Below, in pieces: positions 26,148 to 35,719 of a DNA stretch of 64,000 nt; position 1 is the first letter of the stretch; the number at the start of each line of letters is the position of its first letter. The stretch is from Hyphomonadaceae bacterium BRH_c29 (lineage in GTDB: Bacteria; Pseudomonadota; Alphaproteobacteria; Caulobacterales; Hyphomonadaceae): the NCBI GenBank assembly GCA_000961695.1, contig LADW01000089.1, positions 1-64,000 of the forward strand, read 5' to 3'. Both the position numbers and the translations under genes were made by a program. The notes below the pieces were generated by a model that had not been told where the DNA came from, ran no database searches, and worked only from the letters and a program-made list of their open reading frames with translations.

Positions 26148-26762
26148 TTAGTTCAGCTGTTCCGCAAGGCAGGCGGCGATGGTCTCGTCTGTATCCTCGT
26201 GCGTGAAGAAGGTCTTCAGCTTCCAGTCCTCATCCATGAGGTAGAGGAGCGAAGTGTGATCCATCGAGTAATCGCTTTGGCTGTCAGGCTGCTCGATGCG
26301 TGAGTAATCAGCCAGGAAAGCATCTGCCGCCGCCCGAACCTGTTCCGGCGTGCCGCTGAGCCCCTGGAGATTGGCCGGAAAGGCTTTGGTCGAGACATAT
26401 TGCGCCAGCTGTTCCGGCGTGTCGCGTTCCGGATCGATGGAAATCAGCAGCGTTTGCGGCGGCTCTACGCCCTCAGGCAAACGGTCATAGGCGCGCTTTA
26501 GCGTGACCAGCGTCATCGGGCAGACATCCGGACAATAGGTGAAGCCGAAATAGATCAGCGTCGGGTGGCCTTTATAGGTCTCCTCCGTCACCGGCTCTCC
26601 ATTCTGGTTCACCAGCGAGATCGGCCCGCCAATATTCGGATAGGCGCGGGACATGCACCCTGCCACCGTACCACCCGCCGTAGGCTTGTCCGGGCTGGCC
26701 GGGCTGCAGGCGGTGGCGAAAAGTGCAGCCAGCAGGGCTGCCGTCAGTCGATATCTGGTCAT
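26148..26762 (-). CDS. SCO1/SenC-family copper chaperone, lipoprotein
   Basis: Thiol-copper protein for assembling the CuA centre of cytochrome c oxidase. The lipobox (FATAC) gives a lipidated cysteine at 19. The copper site is C77-x3-C81 (YCPDVCPM) with H169 (SMDHTS). 204 residues. It is divergent from the RegB kinase gene with a 64-base gap; the same senC-regB-regA grouping is established in Rhodobacter-type alphaproteobacteria. It lies tail to tail with bdhA. Confidence 0.93.
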   Translation of the reverse strand: MTRYRLTAALLAALFATACSPASPDKPTAGGTVAGCMSRAYPNIGGPISLVNQNGEPVTEETYKGHPTLIYFGFTYCPDVCPMTLVTLKRAYDRLPEGVEPPQTLLISIDPERDTPEQLAQYVSTKAFPANLQGLSGTPEQVRAAADAFLADYSRIEQPDSQSDYSMDHTSLLYLMDEDWKLKTFFTHEDTDETIAACLAEQLN

Positions 26763-26826
26763 AACCTTCCTCTAGGATAGCTGAGACCCGCTTGGCGAGG
26801 GCGTCACGCTGCCGCATAAGGCGGGC

Positions 26827-28194
26827 ATGAACGACCTTTCCCGCACTGACCGGCTTGGCTTTGACGATGCCATCTTTACCCTTGCCCCGGAAGGGCTCGG
26901 CTCAGCGCAGTCCGCCCTTGGCCGGACGCGCCTTCGCACGTTCATCGCCCTGCGCTGGCTGGCCGTGGCCGGTCAGACCGCTGCGGTTCTGTTTGTGGCC
27001 TTCATTCTCCGGTTCGACGTGCCGCTGGCCGCCTGTCTTGCGATCATCGCCGCATCGGCCTGGCTCAACGTGTTCCTGGCCTTCGCGTTCCAGAGCCAGC
27101 GCCTGACGCGCGGCTGGGAAGCCTCCCTTCAACTCGCCTTCGACACGGTCCAGCTGGCTGCACTTGTGGGTGTTACCGGTGGCCTGTCGAACCCGTTCCT
27201 GTTGCTGCTGGTCGCGCCGGTGACCGTGGCCGCGCTGAGTCTGTCGCCCCGCCGCGCCGTGATGATCGCCCTTCTGGCCATGGGGCTTGCGGCAGTGATG
27301 CCGCTCGTGTCCCTGCCCCTGCCCTGGATCAATGGCGCCATGGTCGACCTGCCGCCGCTGTTCCATCTCGGCCAGTATGCTGCTCTCGCTGTGGGGGTTG
27401 TCTTCTTCGCTGTCTCGGCGAGCCGGGTCAGCCAGGACGAGGCGAAGCTTGTACGGGCACTCGATGCCGCCAGCATCGTCATGGCGCGCGAGCAGAAGAT
27501 TTCGGCCATCGGCGCCATGTCGGCCATGACCACGCATGAGCTGGGCACGCCGCTCGCCACCATCCACCTTGTCGCCAAGGAATTGCTGGCCGAGATGCCG
27601 GCAGACGATCCGCGGCTGGAAGATGTGACCCTGCTGGCCGAGCAGGCCGATCGCTGCCGGGCCATTCTCGCTACCATTCGCGAGGCACGCGAAGCCACAG
27701 ATATCGTTCATGCCCGCATGCCTCTGGACGCGCTGGTCGCCGAAGCCGCAGCGCCCTTCAAGGGCCTTGGCGTTGATGTCGAGCTGGTGAGCCGGCCCGG
27801 CGAGAACGGTGAATCCCGCCCCCCGATCCTGAACCGCAGCCCCGAAATCCTTCACGCCATCAGCGCCTTTGTCGAAAATGCCGTAAGTTTTGCCGAGTCA
27901 CACGTCACAGCGCAGGCGAGCTGGACAGCCGACCAGATCATGATCTCGATCAGCGATGACGGGCCCGGCTTTGCGCCGGAAGTACTGCCCAAACTGGGCG
28001 AGCCCTATGTGTCGGAGCGCGGCGAAGCCCATCTTGGCGGCGGCGACATGGGACTTGGCTTTTTTATTGCAAAAACGCTCATCGAGCGCACGGGCGGGCG
28101 GATCGCCACGCGAAACCGCACACCGCCCCGCACCGGCGCCATCGTCCAGGCCCTTTGGCCACGTGCAGCTCTTGAAGCATCCACGTTGGATTAA
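26827..28194 (+). CDS. regB: Redox-sensing histidine kinase RegB/PrrB
   Basis: Inner-membrane sensor kinase that reads respiratory redox state through ubiquinone and a reactive cysteine, and phosphorylates RegA. Six membrane segments fill about residues 38-200, with the quinone-site heptad GGLSNPF at 118-124. The phosphoacceptor is H237 in MTTHELGTPLATI. The cysteine that forms the redox switch in RegB is matched by C277 (EQADRCRAIL). The ATP-binding domain has FVENAVSF (N box), SDDGPGFAP and MGLGFFIAKTL (G boxes). 455 residues. The regA gene follows after 47 bases. Confidence 0.95.
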   Translation: MNDLSRTDRLGFDDAIFTLAPEGLGSAQSALGRTRLRTFIALRWLAVAGQTAAVLFVAFILRFDVPLAACLAIIAASAWLNVFLAFAFQSQRLTRGWEASLQLAFDTVQLAALVGVTGGLSNPFLLLLVAPVTVAALSLSPRRAVMIALLAMGLAAVMPLVSLPLPWINGAMVDLPPLFHLGQYAALAVGVVFFAVSASRVSQDEAKLVRALDAASIVMAREQKISAIGAMSAMTTHELGTPLATIHLVAKELLAEMPADDPRLEDVTLLAEQADRCRAILATIREAREATDIVHARMPLDALVAEAAAPFKGLGVDVELVSRPGENGESRPPILNRSPEILHAISAFVENAVSFAESHVTAQASWTADQIMISISDDGPGFAPEVLPKLGEPYVSERGEAHLGGGDMGLGFFIAKTLIERTGGRIATRNRTPPRTGAIVQALWPRAALEASTLD

Positions 28195-28241
28195 TTGATT
28201 TGGAAGTCCTATAAAAGAATCAGGAAGCTAGGGATCTGGAC

Positions 28242-28814
28242 ATGGAACGGTCGGTAAGCATCAATCTTCACGACAGCCTGGAGGGCGTGGAAGATCGCTC
28301 CTGTCTCGTCATGGATGATGACGGCCCGTTCGTGCAGCGCCTGGCGCGCGCGCTGGCGCAACGCGGATTCATCGTATCTGCAGTCACCACGGTCGCTGAA
28401 GGCAAGGACATTGCCCGCCTTAATCCGCCGGCCTTTGCTGTTCTGGACCTGCGCCTGGAAGATGGCAGCGGCTTGGATGTGGTCGAAGTGCTGCAGAAAT
28501 ACCGGGCCGATGCCCGCGCCGTGATCCTGACCGGCTATGGCGCCATCGCCACAGCTGTTGCCGCTGTGAAAGCGGGCGCTGTGGATTATCTGTCCAAGCC
28601 GGCCGACGTCGAAGACATCATCCGCGCCCTCACCGCCACCACGGACGAAAAGCCTGCGCCGCCCGAGAACCCGATGTCAGCAGACCGGGTCCGCTGGGAA
28701 CACATCCAGCGCGTCTATGAGCTGTGCAACCACAATGTCTCCGAGACGGCCCGGCGCCTGAATATGCACCGGCGCACGCTTCAGCGGATCCTCGCCAAGC
28801 GCGCGCCGCGCTAG
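28242..28814 (+). CDS. regA: Response regulator RegA/PrrA
   Basis: DNA-binding regulator of photosynthesis, respiration and carbon/nitrogen genes in alphaproteobacteria, activated by RegB. Receiver domain residues about 18-135: acidic pocket MDDDGPF, phosphoacceptor D69 (VLDLRLEDGSG), conserved Thr/Lys in LTGYGAIATAV and YLSKPAD. A proline-rich linker leads to the Fis-type HTH (NVSETARRLNMHRRTLQRIL). 190 residues, as usual. AGGGA lies eight bases before the ATG. Confidence 0.95.
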   Translation: MERSVSINLHDSLEGVEDRSCLVMDDDGPFVQRLARALAQRGFIVSAVTTVAEGKDIARLNPPAFAVLDLRLEDGSGLDVVEVLQKYRADARAVILTGYGAIATAVAAVKAGAVDYLSKPADVEDIIRALTATTDEKPAPPENPMSADRVRWEHIQRVYELCNHNVSETARRLNMHRRTLQRILAKRAPR

Positions 28815-28817
28815 GCG

Positions 28818-30134
28818 TCAGTCTTCCGGCTGCAACAAGGCCATCGCCCCAAGTACCATTGCCTCTGTGCCAAGTTCCACAGCTGGTTCCGGCGTGATCT
28901 TGAAGAAGGGCGAATGGTGTGAGGCGGCGTCCTTCACCTCGTCTGCCGGCGTGCCCCCGACATTGAAATAGACCCCCTTCACGCCCGTTTCGCGGGCAAC
29001 GAAATAGGCGAAGTCTTCGGCGCCCATGCCGTCGCGCGGCGGATTGACCAGAACGCCTTCCGGCAGGTTGGCGGTGAAAGCATCGCGGACGCGCTGGGCG
29101 GTGGCCGGATCGTTGATCGTCGGCGGGGTGGTTTCGGTTGCCGACCGGATGACTTCCGGCATCAGGTCTTCCGGCACATTCATCGAAATGGCGACGCCCT
29201 TCGCAACCCGGTCGATCCCGTCCAGCAGTTCCAGGCGCACGTCCGGATCATCGGCTCGTACGGTGATTTGCATCTCGACCTTGTCCCCGATGATGTTGTG
29301 CTTGAAGCCACCATGGATGGCGCCCACGGTGATCACACCGGGCTGCAATGGGGCGATCGAACGAGATACGATGGTCTGCAGCGAGACGACGATCTGCGCG
29401 GCCACCAGAACCGGGTCGATGCCCATGTGCGGATAGGCGCCATGCGTGCCGACACCGTGGACGATGATGTCAACGCTGTCGGAACTGGAGGCCACCTGTT
29501 CCAGCGGCACCTGGATCTTGCCGATGGGCAGGTCAGCCGCAACGTGAAAAGCGAGTGCATATTCCGGTTTCGGGAAGCGGGTGTAGAGCCCGTCCTCAAT
29601 CATTGCGCGGGCGCCGCCGATCCGCTCCTCTGCCGGTTGGCCAACCAGGATCAGCGTACCGGACCAGTCATCCTTGCGGGCTGCCAGCTGGCGCGCGGCG
29701 CCGACCAGCGCGGTGATATGCACATCATGGCCGCAGGCATGCGTGACCGGCTTCTCGATGCCGTCAATGTCCACCTGCGTGACGGTTGAGGCATAAGACA
29801 GCCCACTCGCCTCTTTGACCGGCAGGCCGTCCATGTCGGCGCGCAACAACACGGTTGGCCCCTCGCCATTCTTCATCACCGCAACAACACCGGTTCCGCC
29901 GACGCCTTCAGTGACCTCATAGCCGAGCGCACCGAGTTCAGAGGCAAGCCGTTTGGCGGTTTCCGTTTCGCGGAAGGAAAGTTCCGGATGCTGGTGGAAA
30001 TAAAGGAAAAGCGGGCCGAGATTTTCCTGATAGTCCTGCGCGATCGCGGCGCTGAGGTCGTCTTCTGCGGCGGCAAAGCCGGCTGCGCCGAGGGCGATCA
30101 GAGAGGCGGCAAGCGCCCGTGTTTTCCAGTTCAT
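28818..30134 (-). CDS. M20-family amidohydrolase/peptidase, exported
   Basis: Predicted zinc aminoacylase or carboxypeptidase in the periplasm. A signal peptide (MNWKTRALAASLIALGAAGFAAA) precedes the catalytic domain. Metal-site motifs are LLRADMDGLPV (with the Asp), ACGHDVH, and PAEERIGGARAMI carrying the catalytic and bridging glutamates; the dimerisation/lid domain starts near GTHGAYPHMG. 438 residues from this ATG, which has GGGAG seven bases upstream. It resembles hippurate hydrolase/IAA-amino-acid hydrolase-like members; the substrate is unknown. Confidence 0.92.
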   Translation of the reverse strand: MNWKTRALAASLIALGAAGFAAAEDDLSAAIAQDYQENLGPLFLYFHQHPELSFRETETAKRLASELGALGYEVTEGVGGTGVVAVMKNGEGPTVLLRADMDGLPVKEASGLSYASTVTQVDIDGIEKPVTHACGHDVHITALVGAARQLAARKDDWSGTLILVGQPAEERIGGARAMIEDGLYTRFPKPEYALAFHVAADLPIGKIQVPLEQVASSSDSVDIIVHGVGTHGAYPHMGIDPVLVAAQIVVSLQTIVSRSIAPLQPGVITVGAIHGGFKHNIIGDKVEMQITVRADDPDVRLELLDGIDRVAKGVAISMNVPEDLMPEVIRSATETTPPTINDPATAQRVRDAFTANLPEGVLVNPPRDGMGAEDFAYFVARETGVKGVYFNVGGTPADEVKDAASHHSPFFKITPEPAVELGTEAMVLGAMALLQPED

Positions 30135-30332
30135 GTCATATCTCCCGCTTTTGGACTGCACGCTAAGCGCCGCGCCGGGCGGTGTAAATCGCCAGACAGG
30201 CGAACCCTCAACCGTGGGTCGTATAGGGCCATAAAATGTGCAGAGTCACTTTAGCAGGCAGGGGCGCGCGCGCCGTTGAAGCGGCGTCTCGAACCCTGTT
30301 ATGCGCAGCCTTCCCAATGAAGGCCCCTGCCC

Positions 30333-32552
30333 ATGTCCCTTGCTTTTCTCCTCGCCGCCGCCGCGCCCCTGATCGCTGAACCGGACGATGCACAGGTGCG
30401 TTTCGACCCCGTCGTGACCACGGCAACGGCTGGTGATACGGCGCTGAGTGAGATCCCCATGTCAGTGACCGTGATCACAGGTGACCAACTTGGCCTCGCC
30501 TCAGCCTATCTCGGGGCCGAGGACGTGACTGACCTGCTGACCGGGGTTGAGGCCGCCGTCGCCAACGGGACGCAGGTCACCTTCCAGATCCGCGGCATCG
30601 GCGCGGTCGACCATCAGGCGCTGACGCCGGGCGCAGCCTCGGTCTATTCCGACGGCGTGTTGCTGGCGACGAATGTGCAGACCGGCCTCATGCTCTACGA
30701 TCTGGCCAGCATCGAAGTGCTGAAGGGTCCGCAGGGCACCCTGTTCGGGCGCAATGCGTCCAGCGGCGCGATCAACTTCCTGACCGAACGCCCCGGTGAG
30801 GGACAATCGCGATACATCCGCGCCGGCTATGGCAATCTGGACCGGACGGATGTCGAGGGCGCCTATGGGCAGAGTCTTGCCGGCGGTTTCAGCTATCGCC
30901 TCGCCGGGCGCTATCTGTCGCGCGGGCCTGCGCTGGACAATACCGGCGGCCCGAAGTCCGCTGGCGGCGAACGAGACGAGTTCGGCCTGCGCCTTGGCCT
31001 CAACTGGGACGAAGCCCTTGGCGGCTCGCTTCTGGTGCGCACGCATTATGAGGAAGACAATGGCGTCAACGCCGCCCCGCGCAATGACACGCTGGGGCTC
31101 AGCGATCACAAGATCTCTGTCGGCAGCGACGGCGTGCGGGACACCGACAATGCGTTCTATGGCGTCTCGGCAGACTATGAACGCGATCTCGGCGCCTGGA
31201 CGTTGTCCTCGCTGACGGCGTTTGAAGGCTTCCAGCAGGACTATGGGTTCGACTTTGACGGCGCGGTCGCCCTTTATGGCAACCCGTTGTTCAACGCGAA
31301 CCTCTCCTACCTGCGCAATTTCCGCCAGTATTCGCAGGAGTTCCGCCTTAAGACCGAACGGGAGCACAGCTCCACCCTGTTTGGCCTCTACGCCGCAAAG
31401 GAAGACTTCAGCCAGACCTACACGATCTGGTGCGGCGAGCTGAACCCGGACACGCTGCTGGGCACCTGCCCCTATGTCGGCGCCGCCAGCCGGGCCGGGC
31501 CGACCCCCGTCTCCGCCGGAGCGGCCACAACGCTCGTCACCGACATTCGCCAGGACCGCTCCGTCCTTGCCGCATTCACCTATAATGAATTCGACCTGAC
31601 AGACCGCCTGACCGCGACGCTTGGCGCGCGCGTGACGCAGGAGAAGATCGAGGGCATTGGCGCTGGCCGCCACATCTTCGATGATGGCACGGTGGGCTAC
31701 AATAATGTTGGCGGGCTGGGCCTTGCAGCCGGGTCGAACGAGATCGACGACACGCGCCTGACCGGTAACCTCGCGCTCTCCTATGAGACCGCGCTCGGCA
31801 CCGCCTATGCCTCGATCGCCAACAGCTACAAGTCCGGCGGCTTCAATGGCGAGGTGCAGAACAATGCGACCCATTTTGCCGATGAAGGCCTGTTCGATGC
31901 CGAGACGGTGACGGCCTACGAGATCGGTTTCAAGGCACGGCCCACAGCCAGCCTCGTCTGGAATTTGGCGGCCTTCTTTCAGGACTATGACCAGCCGCAG
32001 GCGCGTATTTTCGTGAACTTCGAGCTGCCGGACGGGTCCAGCATCACGTCAAACTCCCTGTCGAACCTGGATGCGGCGACGGTCTATGGTCTTGATGCGG
32101 ATATCCGCTGGCAGGCGACTGACGCGCTCTCGTTCGACGCGGGCGCAACCCTGCTCAGCACAGAGATTGACCAGACCTCCGACATTGGCGGCAATGCCGC
32201 AAAGTTTGACGGCAATCCCCTGCCCTTCGCGCCGGACACGTCGGTGACGCTGGGCGGACGCTATGCCTTCACCGTCAGGTCCGGTGTTGATGGCCATGTC
32301 TCGCTGCATGCCAAGTATCGCAGCAAGTACTATCTGGACCCGGAAGGGCTGAGCACCCGGATGCAGAAGGGGTTCACGACCCTGCAGGCAGAGGCCGGTT
32401 TCCGCTTTGTCGAGCAGGGCATCGATCTGACAGTCTGGGGCCGCAACCTGACAGACGAGGACTATGCCCTCTCCGGCTACGGCTTTATCGGCTATGATAC
32501 GTTCCGCTCCGACCCACGCACTTATGGCGTGCGGGTTGGATACAGCTTCTAG
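30333..32552 (+). CDS. TonB-dependent outer-membrane receptor
   Basis: Outer-membrane transporter energised by TonB. The plug domain spans about residues 25-150 (PMSVTVITGDQL, the GIGAVDHQALTPGAASVYSDG loop, EVLKGPQGTLFGRNASSGAINF); the 22-strand barrel follows and ends in an aromatic residue (YGVRVGYSF), as outer-membrane proteins require. The signal peptide (MSLAFLLAAAAPLIA) is very short. 739 residues. It resembles the large sphingomonad/caulobacter receptor group for plant- or sugar-derived compounds; no ligand can be assigned. Its stop shares a CTAG with the convergent ArnT-like gene. Confidence 0.93.
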   Translation: MSLAFLLAAAAPLIAEPDDAQVRFDPVVTTATAGDTALSEIPMSVTVITGDQLGLASAYLGAEDVTDLLTGVEAAVANGTQVTFQIRGIGAVDHQALTPGAASVYSDGVLLATNVQTGLMLYDLASIEVLKGPQGTLFGRNASSGAINFLTERPGEGQSRYIRAGYGNLDRTDVEGAYGQSLAGGFSYRLAGRYLSRGPALDNTGGPKSAGGERDEFGLRLGLNWDEALGGSLLVRTHYEEDNGVNAAPRNDTLGLSDHKISVGSDGVRDTDNAFYGVSADYERDLGAWTLSSLTAFEGFQQDYGFDFDGAVALYGNPLFNANLSYLRNFRQYSQEFRLKTEREHSSTLFGLYAAKEDFSQTYTIWCGELNPDTLLGTCPYVGAASRAGPTPVSAGAATTLVTDIRQDRSVLAAFTYNEFDLTDRLTATLGARVTQEKIEGIGAGRHIFDDGTVGYNNVGGLGLAAGSNEIDDTRLTGNLALSYETALGTAYASIANSYKSGGFNGEVQNNATHFADEGLFDAETVTAYEIGFKARPTASLVWNLAAFFQDYDQPQARIFVNFELPDGSSITSNSLSNLDAATVYGLDADIRWQATDALSFDAGATLLSTEIDQTSDIGGNAAKFDGNPLPFAPDTSVTLGGRYAFTVRSGVDGHVSLHAKYRSKYYLDPEGLSTRMQKGFTTLQAEAGFRFVEQGIDLTVWGRNLTDEDYALSGYGFIGYDTFRSDPRTYGVRVGYSF

Positions 32553-34543
32553 CGGCAGTCGCCCCGGTCGAACCGGATCGCGACGAAGGTCACCGGATCG
32601 CCATTGGAATAGTTGAGCGCGTAATAGGGCTCGGACTGGGTCACGCAGAGGCCCATGCCGTCGGCCTGATCCATCAGGTGGGCGACCTCTTCCGCCACAG
32701 GCGGCTCGGCTTTGCGGTCTTCATAGTTGACCAGATAGACCACCGGATAGGCGCTCTCTGTAGCTGGCAGATCAAGCGGGGTTTCGGGCGGGTGGAGGTT
32801 CTGTGTGCCGAGCGTCAGCACGTAAGACGGCTCGGCATAGCCAAGCGCCAGAATGCGCGCGGGCGGCGTCATGCGGCAGTCTTCACCCGGTACACCGCAC
32901 ACATCTTCCAGCGCGAGGCGCGCGGTCTGTGTCGGCTGCACCCAGATCTGGCTTGGCAACATGAAGAAGCGGATGTGCCAGCCGATCACAAAGGCGCCTG
33001 CAATCGCCAGCGCGATGGAGACGACCATCCGGGCCCGACTGAACTCCACCGCCGCCACGCCGATCAGGGCAAAGGCGGCCCACCAGAGCCAGAGCGGAAA
33101 CTCGCGATAGGCCTTCCAGGTGTTCAGCACTTCGGTCGAGGATGCGGTGGTGAAGTCCCCGGCGGACTCGGCCATGAAATATTGCGTCACGCCCGGATAG
33201 GACGCGGCCAGCAACAGCGCTGCGCCCAGGCCGAACAGCGCGAGTGACAGCCAGCGCGACACCGGCATCGTCTTGCCTTCCATGATCCGCACCGCCGCAT
33301 GGCCGCACAACAGCGCCATGGCGGGATAGGCGGGCAGGATATAGTGGCTGAGCAGGGTCGGCATCAGCTCGAAGAAGGCCCAGGTCAGAAGCGTCCAGGA
33401 AAGGAGGAAGCGGAGGCCTTCGACCTCTGCCGGGGCCTCTGGCGAGACCGGCGCGCGGGCGAACCATGTAGGCCGCGTCGACAGCGCTCCGAAGACCAGC
33501 AACAACACAGCCGGATAGGCTACCTTGATCCCATTGGCAGCGCTGGTCGGCAAAACCAGCGCCAGCAGCAAACTCGCCCCCAGTAGCACGCCGCCGATCA
33601 GAAGCGCCGGGTGCCCCTTGCGCGCGACGGTCGCCTTGCGCACGTCCTGCCAGCCCGCGACGAGACCCGGCACGATCAGCAGGATCGCCGGGAAGAACCA
33701 GATCGGCAGGTGCGTCAGATGATAAAGCGGCCAGCCGCCATGGCCTTCAGAGGCGCCGGTGAACTTGTCTTTCAAGTCCTTGCCGACAGCGCCCTGGAGG
33801 AATTCGCCATGCGTCGCGGCCTGAACCCAGGTGAACCAGGGCAGGACCAGTGCCACGAACAGGGCGGGTCCGGCCCACCAGAGCAGTGGCTTCCACCAGT
33901 CGCCGCCCTTGCCGTTCTCCGCCCTGCCCCAGACCCAGGCGCCGAACCCGGCATAGGCCGCGACCATCGGAGTCACCGGGCCTTTGATCAGAAAGCCGAG
34001 CCCCATGGCGAGCCAGAACAGGAGCGCCATCTTCTTCGACTGGTCCTTGCGGATATAAAGCCGGGCCAGCGCACCGATTCCCAGCGTCGTCAGGCAGACG
34101 AGCACCGCGTCCGTCTTGGAAATATGCGCTTCAGAGGTCAGCAGCAGGGTGGATCCGAACAGGGCCGCCCCGAGAAATGCCCCGCGTCGCCCGATCAGGG
34201 GAATGCCGCACCAGAAGCAGGCAAGGGCCGCAAGGCTCGCCCCGATCCAGCTGGGGAAGCGATAGGTCCATATCTGCTTGGCTTCCGGCCCGGTGAACAA
34301 GGCAGTTGAGCCCGCCTGAAGCCAGTGGATGCCGGCCGGCTTCTTGTTGCGCAGCTCGTCCTGATACTGGATCCGGATATAGTCGTGATCTTCCAGCATC
34401 TGCTTGGACGCCTGGGCGAAACGGCTCTCATCCCGATCCAGCGCCGGCAGCAGGAACACGCCCGGCGCAGCGGCACTGAAAGTGATGAGGAACAGGGCGA
34501 CCCAGGCTTTCCAGCCGGTCGAAAGACGATCGAGCAAAATCAT
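32549..34543 (-). CDS. ArnT-like lipid-linked sugar glycosyltransferase (PMT superfamily, GT83-like)
   Basis: Large integral membrane enzyme that moves a sugar from an undecaprenyl-phosphate carrier to lipid A or another envelope acceptor. The first periplasmic loop carries LDRDESRFAQASKQM, the family's acidic catalytic motif (D-E in DRDESRF), and KKPAGIHWLQA. About 11-12 membrane segments follow, and a soluble periplasmic C-terminal domain. 664 residues. A DPM1-like glycosyltransferase lies upstream in the opposite direction, a usual partner that makes the lipid-linked donor. Confidence 0.88.
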   Translation of the reverse strand: MILLDRLSTGWKAWVALFLITFSAAAPGVFLLPALDRDESRFAQASKQMLEDHDYIRIQYQDELRNKKPAGIHWLQAGSTALFTGPEAKQIWTYRFPSWIGASLAALACFWCGIPLIGRRGAFLGAALFGSTLLLTSEAHISKTDAVLVCLTTLGIGALARLYIRKDQSKKMALLFWLAMGLGFLIKGPVTPMVAAYAGFGAWVWGRAENGKGGDWWKPLLWWAGPALFVALVLPWFTWVQAATHGEFLQGAVGKDLKDKFTGASEGHGGWPLYHLTHLPIWFFPAILLIVPGLVAGWQDVRKATVARKGHPALLIGGVLLGASLLLALVLPTSAANGIKVAYPAVLLLVFGALSTRPTWFARAPVSPEAPAEVEGLRFLLSWTLLTWAFFELMPTLLSHYILPAYPAMALLCGHAAVRIMEGKTMPVSRWLSLALFGLGAALLLAASYPGVTQYFMAESAGDFTTASSTEVLNTWKAYREFPLWLWWAAFALIGVAAVEFSRARMVVSIALAIAGAFVIGWHIRFFMLPSQIWVQPTQTARLALEDVCGVPGEDCRMTPPARILALGYAEPSYVLTLGTQNLHPPETPLDLPATESAYPVVYLVNYEDRKAEPPVAEEVAHLMDQADGMGLCVTQSEPYYALNYSNGDPVTFVAIRFDRGDCR

Positions 34544-34734
34544 GGCCCTTCCTCTAGCGGTTTCAGGCCGTCTCGTCTCTCGCTTTTGGACGTTTCAGGA
34601 TGCTTTTGGCCGTGCATCCCCTGTCAGCTGAAGATGAACCACAGGGCTCGCCATGCGCGAACAGGGTCTGTATGAGGCGAAGACTTTTTCAGAGCGTCCT
34701 ACAGGGGGGGCGCATCAAAGGAAGGCATGTCGAT

Positions 34735-35466
34735 TTGGACCAGGCCCTAGAATTTTCCGTCGTCGTTCCGGTTCATAATGAATCCGGCAACGTTGCGACC
34801 CTGATCGGCGAAATCGCCAAGGCCCTCGACGGACGCGCCTTTGAGATGGTGTTCGTGGACGATGCCTCCAGTGACGACACGCGCGCCGCGCTGGTGGAGC
34901 TGAAAAGCCAGTATCCGATGCTGCGCGTGATCGGCCACCGCAAGAATTCCGGCCAGAGCCGGGCGATTCGCTCCGGTATCCTCGCTGCGAAGGCCCCCGT
35001 GATCGGCACGCTGGACGGCGACGGCCAGAATGACCCGGCCGACCTGCCGGACCTCTACCGCCGTCTGACCCGTCAGGACGCGCCGGAAAACCTGAAAATG
35101 GTCATGGGCCGACGCGCCAAGCGCAAGGATACGGCCTGGAAACGCTTCGGTTCGCGCTTTGCCAACAATATCCGCAAGCGCATGCTGAAGGATGATTGCG
35201 ACGATTCCGGCTGCGGCATCAAAGTGATGAAGCGCGCGGCCTATATCCAGCTCCCCTATTTTGACCATATGCACCGCTATATGCCGGCCCTGATGCGGGC
35301 AGAGGGCTTTGACGTCGAATACCGGGACGTGAACCACCGTGAGCGGGGCACCGGCCGGTCGAACTATACCAATTTCGGCCGCCTCAACGATGCCTTCTCA
35401 GACCTGCGCGGCGTGACCTGGCTGATCCGGCGCCGGCGCAATCCGGGCGGCGCGGACGAAATCTGA
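34735..35466 (+). CDS. Family 2 glycosyltransferase, DPM1-like polyprenyl-phosphate sugar transferase
   Basis: Predicted to load a sugar onto undecaprenyl phosphate at the cytoplasmic face. GT-A fold motifs: FSVVVPVHNESGNV at the start, FVDDASSDDTR, and the metal-binding LDGDGQNDPADL. No C-terminal membrane helices are present. The start is uncertain: TTG here has AAGGAAGG eight bases upstream and gives 243 residues close to the conserved core; an ATG 21 codons upstream has a poor ribosome-binding site. It is followed by a small membrane-protein gene after 253 bases. Confidence 0.85.
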   Translation: MDQALEFSVVVPVHNESGNVATLIGEIAKALDGRAFEMVFVDDASSDDTRAALVELKSQYPMLRVIGHRKNSGQSRAIRSGILAAKAPVIGTLDGDGQNDPADLPDLYRRLTRQDAPENLKMVMGRRAKRKDTAWKRFGSRFANNIRKRMLKDDCDDSGCGIKVMKRAAYIQLPYFDHMHRYMPALMRAEGFDVEYRDVNHRERGTGRSNYTNFGRLNDAFSDLRGVTWLIRRRRNPGGADEI

Positions 35467-35719
35467 TCCTGTTTGATTGCTTTGAGGGGCCGCCTGCAAA
35501 TCGCCCGATTTGCGGGAATACTGGTGGTTAAGGCGGTTCGGGATTTTCCCTCGCCTCGCCGGGGACAATCCGGTAAACCTCGTTTTAACACGCACCGGGC
35601 GACGGGTAGACCGAATGAAAAAGGATACGCAGGCCGCCGTTATCGGAGCGTTCGTCGCCAGAAAGGAACGGCGTGCGGGCCGCAAGGGAACTGGGTCCAG
35701 CACCGAGAAGGGGTATTTT

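Noticed and set aside
28195-28241. Separate promoter for regA suggested by TATAAA near 28210
   Set aside because: No -35 box at a suitable distance; read-through from regB is simpler.
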